Positions 11,901-23,900 of a stretch of DNA of 64,000 nucleotides are shown piece by piece. The position numbers were made by a program, and so were the translations under genes. The stretch covers positions 16,216,922-16,280,921 of the forward strand of contig NC_092678.1 in assembly GCF_964355755.1 (NCBI RefSeq), written 5' to 3'. Source of the stretch: Antedon mediterranea (lineage: Eukaryota; Echinodermata; Crinoidea; Comatulida; Antedonidae). Numbering within the stretch: the first letter of the stretch is position 1; each line of letters starts with the position of its first letter. Below the pieces are notes generated by a model that did no database searches, was not told the origin of the DNA, and saw nothing but the letters and a program-made list of their open reading frames with translations.

Positions 11901-14900
11901 ATTGTTGCAGTTGTACTACCAAATGGTATATATAAATTGTATCAAATTTCTAGTGCATTTGATCTAAAGTTTGAAACTTGCAAAACTTGGTTACAATAGC
12001 CTACATAAGCCCACTGTAGCAGAAAATAAAATGTAAATGGAGGAATAATCTGCGACTTGCGCACAGGTGTGGACGACACATACCACAACTTTCTTCTTCC
12101 CTAAAAGCCAATTTACACAGACACAGAGCGGTAACGGTAAGCGGCACTTGTAAGCGAAAAACTACATGACTTTTCCTATTTACACAGCGCGCAGAGTTCG
12201 CAAACGGAGTGGTGGAAAGTAGGTGCGTGTAGGCCTAGAGGCTAATGCATGTTACAGTCACTGCTGGCCTGGATGTGACTGACGGTTAGTAGGCCTAGCA
12301 CACACAGTTTTAGAGAGACTAATAACGTACTAAAATGTATATTTTCTTTTCACTATCCTTATACGAACAATTAGTCACGTCATAGGCGTTTGTATTTCTC
12401 AATAAAAAGAAGTTGCAAAACTAGGCTAGGCCTACTACGGCACTCGTATTTATTGTCGTCTTTGACTCGACGGACGTAAAAAAAGTTATTGATAGATGAC
12501 GTCATTTCAATCATGGCCAGAATCCATAATTTCTGCGCGGTATTTTCACAAAATAGAATCTGTTTCGATCCTGAGCGGATTTCCGCTCAACCGCTCTTCC
12601 GCTCCGCGTTCTGTGTAAATGGTCATAAGAAATAACATAGATTATATTTTTGCGTTTTTCGCTCAACTTTCCCGTTACCGCTCGTCTGTGTAAATTGGCC
12701 TTAAGGGTCGACCTTCGTGCCCGTTCGTCTGTCCACAATGACAGAGGCTAAATGGATCAATACACCGGGGTAACCCCTACTCTTCCGGATGATGTACTGG
12801 GTAACATAATTGAATGCAATAACTGTTGGTGAAAACACAGTTACTTTACCAAATTGAACAAAATTGTTGCAGTTGTAATGAATGCCCGATGGTATATATT
12901 ATATTACATTTCTAGTGCATTTGATCTATAGTATGAAATGAACAAAACTTGCTTACAGTAGCCTACACACTGTAATAATACAGTAAGTGTATTGTATTGT
13001 ATTATCAAATATATTTATATTAACAAAACGGTTGATGTAAAAATTAAATGCATGCATATTAATTCTGGTGCACTTTATAAGAAAATCTCAAGTTTTGCAG
13101 CTCAGAAATACAAAACAAACGTGATATGTACTTCCTGTGCTGACTTAATAACCTTTGAGGAAATTCCTCTACATGGCCTTGATCTTGTCCATGAATTCAA
13201 ATTACTAATTCATAATTGCGTGAGATTTATTTATAATTAATAATAATTGGACAAAGATACTGTTTTCTACAGTATGGATTTAATAAGAAATAGTTAAATA
13301 TTTCAGATTGGCCGAGTGGTTGAGACAGGGGTACTGTAAATCATAGCCATAGGTGGGGGCTAAACAGGCTTTAGCCCCCACCCACCCCCCTAAAATTTAA
13401 CAGCCATATATTTTTTTACAATAAAATATGACTATTTTTATTTTTCTGCAATCTGACGGATCATTTTATCATTTATGAAATAATCTATTCTAATCTATAA
13501 TAACGCTTGATCTGCCCCTGATATGATAACCCTTTATTGAGTACTAAAACTTGAAGCTAAATGTATTATATCATAGATATTTATCTTACAAAATGACTCG
13601 ATTAGAAGAGTATGGTATAAACGGTGTACAGGTATTTGCGAGATAATACAAATCTCGCAGATGGGTATGTGTACAAATTGTAAGCATCTTTTAGCAAACA
13701 AACAAGAAATGAATACAGTTCCTATCATGCGATATGTATTTGCTTTATGATATGGAAAGTATTTTATATTTTAAGGTCATGTCAACGTCATTACAACGTA
13801 TTATTGTTTGAAGTCATTGTCGTAAATTTATTTGCTCTCTCTGATATGAAAAGTATTTATATTTAGCCCTGATCACACTTAGCATTAACAGCCTAATTAC
13901 CAAACTTGCATTTCTGTCCAACATAGTGTACCTTATGTGAATATAGTCAACTTTCCAAACCCCAAACTCTCCCACAACCAGATTTTTCTTGAAGTCCAAA
14001 AGGTCCCAATCATTTTTACCATTAAAAACACATTCTGAATTCCAGACTTTGGAAAACCAGACTATTTGGCCAGCCCAAAAGTGTATTACCATTGTATATT
14101 GATAAGATGTGTATATTATTATGAACAGTTGATCGATTTTCCCAATCAATTGTCCCCCATTCAATCCACCATAGTTTGTGAAAGCTCAACCATTAAACAA
14201 TCCAACCAACCATCAATTTAAACTGTTGTTTGTTGAGGTTCGCTGATACTGATAGTAAACATTTTTTCAGAAAGAAATTAGTGAAATTTGACATTTAGCA
14301 TGAACGTATTAGTTACCTCTAATTTCTAATATCAAATAAGCCTATTAGATACAGTAGGAGAAAAACAATGGTTTTGCTAAACCTGCAACTTACCTTTAAA
14401 AAAGAAAAGCAAATTTAACCCACCATCAAACCAACATAAAAGTTATTAAATCATGTAGGGTGTTTTCAAGGTTTAACAATTGTTTTTAACCATTATTTTT
14501 AACCAAAAATAATGTTTTACCTTGAAAATATGTTGTTAATAACAAAAATGTATACTTTTTTTAATTGGTTTCACCAAGTAAATTGTACACTTTACATGGT
14601 TGAATGTTGGTTCGGTTGAATTTCAATATTTTTTTTTAGGTTTCCAGGGGTTTGCACGGTTTAGCAATACCATAAGTTATGAAAGGTGTTTGACTTCTCC
14701 CAATAGGTGTTCCCTAAGGTTCAACATGTAGACTTTTAACTTTTTGAATTGTGTGCTGTGAAACAAAAGAAAATCATTGGAAATTACTATCTACTTCCTC
14801 ATTCTTACATAAACAATAGGAGCCCTGATTCAGCACATTTCACACACAAGGGAAGCTGATTTTACAGGTTATTTCCTAGCTGATTTTAAAGCTAAGCTTT

Positions 14901-17900
14901 ATTAGGCTCGTTTGATTTAGCATAGGTGTATACTGAATCGTTGGCGTCAGCTCTGCTACTTAATCCATAGATTAGAATCCGGAGGAAATTATTCCTACTG
15001 TTTGATACACTAAGCAGTGTATTAGTGACTTGCTAAAAATAGAACTGTGTAGATTTATTTTTTGACAGTACTACAGAATAGCTATTGTTTTGTAGAACAA
15101 GATAATCTGGGCATTGTTTGAGTGATGGCATTTGACGTTTATTATAATCATCATCATCATCAGTTGGCTGTGGAGTAGGCGACTACAAGCTTTCTCCAGC
15201 CACAACGGTCCTTGGCTAACTCTGACAGCTTATCAGTTGTAATCATGCCTCCTTCATCCCCTAAAAGCTGTTGGATGTATCTCAGAAAGTTGGTTCTCTG
15301 CCTTTCTCGTTTTCTTAAATTCCCATGTTGAGGAACATACAGAGCGTACTCTTTGCATGGTTCGTCATCAGGCATTCGAAGCGCGTGGCCCAGGAACTTT
15401 AATTGACGGGATCTAATATTTTCCATTAGCGGCCTGGTCTTGGTTAGGTCATAGATAGAAGCATTTGGCACCCTTATTATAATCACAACTGACATCTTTT
15501 ACAATTTGTGAAAAAGATTATTTTCATATTTTTCTGAAATAAAATTTAAGGAACCACTTTCAAAAACTTTGGTTTTGTAAAACACATACCTACCATGATT
15601 GCACAGAATTTTTTGTTTGCGACCAGCCCCTGTGAAGAACAACCATGTGTTGATCTGGGCCTGCCGTGGATAAATTTGAATTGAATTAAAAAAGATCTGA
15701 ATTTATACTCAATAAAATGTATTTAAAACATGCAGCCCATAGTACTGTAGTTGGTAGTACTTAAAGATAAATACACAAAAACCACAGAAAAGTTATACAA
15801 ATTAAGAATTTTTTTCTTATGATATGTACAATTTTATCTTTGTATGTGAGTTCAAAATTCTATGAACTTCCAAATATTAATATTGTGGCAGTAGACTAAT
15901 TTAGCCTAGGTGAGAAAATCTGCAATTGATAGTTCAACAACATTCTCTGTTAAGATGCCTTTTTTGTTTTTGTTCAGGAGTATTTCATGAGTGGGCCATA
16001 TATGAAGTATGTTGACGAAGATGGCGTACCTACCGGCGAGGGACAGTCGTTACTAAATATTGAATGGACCAATCAGCACGGATGTGGTGGAGATGAGGAC
16101 AGCGACCCTCACAAGACCAATTGTATGTTGATCATGCAGTACATGTGTCAAGATGATGATGCAGCAGGAGGTACGGTAGAGTTCTAATTATTCATGTCAA
16201 TATTGCTGTACCTTACTCTATTCCAATAAGTACAGTCGTATATTTATTTGTCATTCTACCACAAACACTCACATGTTATCCCTATGTAGTCACTACCTAT
16301 AATAGAGAGGTTTCGCAATCTTACGAATACGATAACGAAAACGGATACGTCACGCACACGTATTCGTTTTCGTAAGCCCTAAAAAAAATCTGTTTCGCAT
16401 GGCAACGAAATATTGAGGCGCGTCCAAAATATGACTGCGGTAAATTTGAGCGAAGCGCAGGTACGTGTTGCTTGGTGCTTGGCTGCCTAGGCCTAGCGTA
16501 ACATTAAAGCAAGTGAGGACTTTAAAAACTGCTAATTATCAAAATTGACTTGGCATCTATATATATCATATCATATATCATATCATATCATTTATTTCGC
16601 CAATATACAGAACAGTACAAAAAAACAATACAAAAGTAAGTCAATGAGGCCGGATAACCTAAAAGTTACAAATAAAAATAACCGTCGAGAGGCTCTCCAC
16701 ATCGAAATACTTACATAAAATGAATAATACATGGATTCTATTAAAATTTAGATAAAACTATAAAATTCAGCAATGTGTTTTTATAAAAAATTGTAAATTT
16801 AAAAAGATAGAATTAAGAAAATATCTTTAAAATATACATATGTTCAGATTAAAACAGATTGTTAAAAAATTTCTTAAGGCTATCCTTAAAACAGTTTATA
16901 TTAATTAAATAATATAAATAATAATAATAATATAATATAATATAAATTTACGTAAGGGCAAAATTCGGTAAATCGCGCGTTATTTCTAGAATGTTTACTC
17001 GATGGTATATAAAGTTGGTTCGTACTTTCGGTACTAATTTTAACCACCTGATGTAACCCTGTTTACTAATTAAATTGAGTTCGATAATTAGTTATTGACG
17101 ATTAAAACGAATTTAGGTTCAACGATTTGCCCCAAATAGGGGTGTTTTTCGATCGTGGTATACACTGTCTAATGGATGTCCGTCTTGAAAAATACCCGCA
17201 GACAATAATACGAGGATGCTTCGCGTTTTCCTATCTCCTCCTACGATAATTTTTTTTAATGGCTGAAAACCGGTTGAACAGCTCGAGTACAGCATCATAA
17301 TGTTGAAGACAAGCCGATTTTCTTTAAAAAATACTATTTTGATAGATTTAATATACGTTTATACAAATGTATTGATTTGCGATGAATGGAACAATCCAAT
17401 CTCTGTTCCACAAGTGTCTATTCCATCAGGCGTCGTAAAGGCAAGTACTGTATACTCATAACAGAAATTCGATCCATTTTTTTCCAACCAACCCAACCAT
17501 TTCAATCTGTGCTGCAGAGGTTGGATATAAATTTTTTTTAAACGGATAATGAGCTAGCGTTTTCACTCGCCGTATATTATGTACACATCTTTATTATTGC
17601 AGTTAAACCACCAACATCACCACCCTTCCCTCACTGGCATGAGTAGCGTTGTAAAACCAGTAGAGGATGGGCCTACGGTACATCACATGCCATAAACGCA
17701 GAACAACTTTGGTGGGTAGGGTAGGAACCAACTTAAGTATGAATTGGCTCTAAGAAACAATTGAAAACCATTAGGCCTACTAATTAGGTTGAGTTAGATA
17801 ATTTAATATTTATTGAGGATTAAATCGAATTTATGATTTTCCCCGAATAGAGGTGGTTTTCACAAATTGTTTTATATTATATAAACATATGTAACACGTC

Positions 17901-20900
17901 GTAGTGATGTATCGTTACATGTACTGTACTATTTCAATCGACTATGACAGTGATAGTTTCAACAAAGTATTAAATCGCAATGTTTTACTGTGTGTAGTGG
18001 TATATTATTTGTAAAACATGAAAACAATTAATATTTCGTTACTAAATGGATAAAGAATATTAAAAATTGTTCCTCTTTGCACCCATCCTCTTCCCCATCC
18101 CTCAACCCTAATGTTACATACAAAACACAAATTAAGTTTGTTTAAATTTGACTTAAACAATTGGTCTCATTTTGTGACAAGTTTCTCTTTCGGAAGTAAT
18201 TCCCAGGGTGCTAATTTTAGTTGAGTACATAAATCACAGTGTCTATTTATTCGTTCCTGTAAACGACATGTATTATTGTCCTGCGGTACGTACATTTGAA
18301 ATCGCCAGTTTTTTAACGCTGAAATTATTATGTATCCGAGAACCATCTGTGGGCACGACCTAGATGGTACGCGAGCGAAGCGAGCGTACCATCTAGTTTT
18401 AGTAAATTACTTTCAATAAATCTATAATTATATTTTCATTCCTGATTCAAATGCAAAATGTGCAAAATAGATCAAAAACTATACTCGTTTTGTAGTTACG
18501 AATATGGCTGGTGATATTCGTCAACACGAATATAATGCTTTACGAATATGAAATGGGGGTCAGCTCAAAAGTTTCACAAATGTATGACGTATCCGTTTAC
18601 ATTATCGTATTCGTAAGGTTGCGAAACCTTCCTATTGATATAATATTGGATGGCTTTACTTTCATGATCATTGATGACATGTTTCCTGTTTCAAAAAGAG
18701 TACTTTTTTAAGAAGACCCAACAAGTTGTCCTCTCAATAAGGAATGTCCCCTGAATAGAGGTATCTAAGAGGATTGTTTCTACTGTATTAAAAATCATCT
18801 CTTATTGTGTGACACTTATTCAAGGGACACAACAATTGAATGGACATTTTTCTGTGAATGAACACGGAGCAATATATGTTTTTACACTAACACTAATCCC
18901 TATTAGGGATTATTACGCTCTTGGAAAAACTAAATGAAAATCTGTCAAAAACCAGATTCACTTTTAGTGATATCAAAGGCATTTTTATTAGGTATCTAAT
19001 CCATATTCATTATTAGGTATCTAATCCATTTGCACAGTGGCTGTGTGTGACAGTGGCTGTGTTTGTGTGGACTAGTACACCGGGGTAACCCCCTACTCGT
19101 CTCGAAAGATGTTCTAGGTTCTTTAAAGTGCACACAAGCTAGATGGGTACACTGGACCTACGATTTATAGTCCTTTTCCGAGAAGACTCGTTCTATCACC
19201 TACCATGGAGCGAGTTAGCCTCGAACCCTTGCCGATGTTATGGCTACGTAATTACGGTTACGTAATTACGGTTCCACTGTCTTAATCGCTCGGCCACTCA
19301 CTCGCTTTAACTGCTCGGCCACTCACTTGCTTTAACTGCTCGGCCACTCACTCGCTTTATTATTAGGTATCTAATCCATATTAATTATTAGGTATCTAAT
19401 GCATATTCATTTAGGTATCTAATGCATATTCATTTAGGTATCTAATGCATATTCATTTAGGTATCTTATGCATTATTCATTTTATTAATTCATCAGTATT
19501 TGATTACAATTGGGATTCCACTTATAAAATAAGATTTCTCATAATCATACTAGAAAATGTTGAAATCCGTAATGGTCAGAACACAAATACGCAGCAACAC
19601 ACTCGAATACAAAACTTGAATGAAAATCAAAACCAGGCCAATAATCGTAGGAACAACGATGTACAAGCAAATCGTGGTTTACAGGAGCCTTGGGAATGGT
19701 ACGATAAATGTTACAACAGAGAAAGAAATATGGGTAAGTGACATACTTTATTTCAACTTGTAGATTATCTTTGTTGTAAGTAAGTATTTGAATAAGTGAT
19801 CAAATTGAATGAACATAGCTGTCTAATAATGATGTTGTTGATTGAAAATTTTACCTGAAAATGGAGAAGATAAAATAAGCACAATTGAATAATTTAACAG
19901 TCAAATTGAATGAGTAAAGAAGTTGAAAAGGGGATCCAATTAAATAAGCAATCTGATTGAATAAGGAAACTACGATTGAAAGATTGCAGAAGTTGAATAA
20001 GAACAGCATTTGAAAAAGAATAATTTTGTTATTAGAAAATTGTACCTGAAAATGGATAAGATAAAATAATCACTACAACTGAATAATTTAACAGTTAAAT
20101 AAGTGCTCAAATTAAATGAGTAAAGCAGTTGAATAAGCAATCTGATTGAATAAGGGCAGAAGTTGAATATTAATAACGTCGTTGAATAATTGAATAATAA
20201 TTAAACAGTCAAATAAGTGCTCAATTAAATGAGTAAAATAGTTAAATAGGGATCCAATTGAATAAAGCACTCCAATTGAATAAGTCACATCACCACACAA
20301 TTTAAGTATATGATACAATTCTCTTCTTAAAAGGTCTATTTACGGCCGATCAGAACCTAAGAACTGATAACGGCAATGGATATAGTTCTGCAATTTACAC
20401 ACGACAGAATCCTCAAGGAACCCAGAGGGGGTATGAGTGCCCGGAAGAGCGTGACTATTATCCCTATTGGCATCCCACCCCATGGAGAGATGTTGCAGTT
20501 CTTGTACAGAATGTATCTGAATGCAGGTTAGTGGATTTAGTTTCCTTCTGTTATTTTCTTTTGTTTTTCATGTTTTATTTATTGACCTTTGCATTCTAAA
20601 CACTAAAGCATGTAATCACTAAATTGTGTAGTACCTCTTGTACATTGTGTAGAAACCTTTGACCATATGTACAAATAATTCAAATAAATCAAAAAGTCTT
20701 GAAGTTTTAAGCTTTTTCTACACCATCAAACTTTATGTGACAAAACAAATGTGATGTGCCCATAATATGGACATGTCAAACTAGATTGAATGATAGTGTA
20801 GTAGACAAAACTTTATAAATTGAGAAGCCCTCCATGTGCTAAAAATATCAGGAGGCATACTGTAGTTTGGTCCTCTATTGGCTGGACACCCTGGAGGCAT

Positions 20901-23900
20901 TATTTTTTTCCTATCCAATTAAGCCAGAAATCATGAATAATTATAAATAATTGCAGGATAGCTGATCTTCCTAAATATACTGAATCTATCCCTCTAAATA
21001 ATCTCAGCTCTCAACTATTAAAAAAATGTTCTTGAAAGACCTGAAACCGATGGCTCCAGTGTAACAGCTTAAAGCCTTTACCACTAGACCAAACATTTTG
21101 GTTCGCAAACGCTGTCTACACAAATTATTTAATCTCTCTGCATGCTTATATAACGCCCTCTATAATATTCCATATTATGTCAAATTTTTCTAATAAATTT
21201 GTCATGATTTCTGGCTTAATTGGATAAGAAAAAAAATAATGCACCCTGGAGAGTCTCTGTATTATGTGAGGTTGAACTGTGTTTTATTATCTTATACATA
21301 GGCATATGTTTATAGATTATATTATTACCCTAGTCACCTATAAAATGTTCATTCAATATTTGCAGCACTTTACAAGGCGCAAGTTACAATGTCCAACCGT
21401 ACTATGAATGCGTGGAGTTCTATAACAATGCTAGAACACAGCGTAAGCACTGGTCACGATACAACAACCAGGCTGACTGTGAGGCGAATGACGGTGATTG
21501 GCTACCATTCACGGCCTATTTGGAGACAGCACCAAGTAAATGCGCTTTTTTGTTTTAATTTCAATTTAGAAACAAATTCACTTAAGAAAATATTACCTTA
21601 TTGCCATGTGTTTTGTGTATGATAAAACATATTTCATATTTCTATAGAAAATTACATTATCAACAGATGATCTTAAATAATTTATTAATGAAATATAGGT
21701 TAATTATTTTACCTGAAAAATTAGGTTTTGATCATATGTATTCTTGAAGAAAGTTTGCAGAGTTAAAAGTCAATTTACATTATATTATATATATAGTCAA
21801 ATATATCGTATCATATGCTGTACATTGATATTAAATAATAGTTTCTTTATTTCTCTCTTAAGCCTACACTACAGAATCCCAATGCAATGCAGCCAATAAC
21901 CGTAATGATGGCGCAACGTATGTGTGGGGCAGGCCCGAAGGAGGCTTAGATCTGCAATGCCTCGTTGCCGTACCTGCTCCAGACTGCTTACAAGCCCCAT
22001 GGAGTAGGGATAATCATCTAGGAAACACTAGAACCGGAGAGAATGCCCAGTACACCATGACACTTCCGTATTTCCCATCGGGAAACTTTAAGAGATGCGC
22101 TTTCAGAATGCGGTATGACTAATAATTTATTATTTCTTTTTATTTCAAATTCAATTACTGTATTTATTCGATTAAACGCCCGCTTTGAATAAACCCCTTT
22201 AATAAACAAACCCCTCATAGAAAATCATTTGGAATAATCTTCATCCTCAAATAAAAGCCGTGGGGCGTGCAATTATTCCTCGAATAAACTCTCTGCCACA
22301 TGCATATAAACAATATTGTATTACAACAAACGATAAGTTTACCAATTAACATAAAGAATTAATTTTCATATTATAATTGAATTTATCTTTTGAAATCAGT
22401 GGTGATTCTTCTGCATGCCCCACCCGCAGAAGGCCTAGGTTTGAAGATTATGTAGTGGGATTTATAATTGGATTGCATTAGCAGGGGAATTTACCAAACT
22501 CGTATGTCCAAATTTATCCTACATTAAGGGGTGAGATTATACTGCAAGCATTGATTAATCATGGTATAAATCTTAAGTTTAGAAAAATAAATCTAGTCAA
22601 CCAGTTGACTAATTTTGTTTTTCAAAACTTAATACTACCTGGACAATATCCATAGCTGGTATAAATAGTAGGAAAAACATCGAGACTTTACCTATATAGA
22701 CAATTTCTTCCATTTTTTTTAGATATAACATCACAACAGATGACTATGACCCAGCCAATACAGATGCTAGCCATAACCAGAACTAGTAAGTGTAATACTG
22801 AATGCTTTTTCTTCTTTCCTAATAAAATTGGTATACCTGTAAAAAAGTTATCAGGTATAAAAATGGCATATCTACCAATCTACCTGTTGGAAATCAGCAG
22901 TAGCACACTGATTGCATCATTAGGCAAGATGCTTTACTCTCATTACCTTGTCCTTCGGATGAGATGTTTTTCCTGTGTAAGTATGATGTATATATCAGCA
23001 GTTAAAAGAGCATTGCTGTAAAATGCCTGTGCTTCTTCAAGTAGTAATTGCAAGTTTTTTGTATATTCAACTAAATTCTTTCATTTGTTAAACCTTTTAT
23101 TACAGTCAAACAGGAAGGGTATCACCAATCCAGAATAACCCTAACGTAGACGTTGGAGCTGACAGTGTTCCTCTTCGATTGGCTGTAAATACTGCACAAT
23201 TTGGTCGAGTCTTTCAAGACAGGTCACATGTTTTCAAGATTGCTCCCAGACCAGACCGTGAAGGTATGTTTCATAACACACTTAAATGTATCCTGGCCGT
23301 TTGATTGGTTAATCATGTATCGCATGTCATTCAGTATAGTTCTACTAAATGGAAAAGTGATATTTAATAGTGATATTGAATGGTACTATTTAATGGTACT
23401 ATTGCACATCTAAATGTATTCTTACCATTTGCTTGGTCCCATGTATCACATGGAATTCGGCATTAGTTATACTAAATGGAAAATAATATTCAATGGGGAT
23501 ATTTAATGGTACTATTTAATCGTACTATTGCACGTTCAGCTTTTTGCAAACATTTTGTGCAAAAATTTGGGCTGTTGACTGAGGTGTTGAAAAACCAACC
23601 TGTAGTGTGTAACATTTATAACTGTTCTACTCTGCATCCAAAATTGGATATCGTGTTCAGGGAATTATCATAATTACTAAAAAATATACATTTTATTGCT
23701 TAATAGGTATTGAATCAGCAAAGATTGTGAACTTGAACGTTCGTGGAAAGCGTGGTAACATCGTGCAAGTGTATCCAGCAATTGAGTACGATTTTGTACC
23801 AACACGTTTAACGATCGATGAAGGAGACATGATTCATATACAATGGACAGGTAGGTTTTTGTAATCTTCTGTAATATCATTATAATAGGTAGCACACGTT

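Noticed and set aside
13814-14164. 116-residue minus-strand frame in DD3-3 intron 2
   Set aside because: No recognisable motif, AT-rich composition and no splice context; probably chance.
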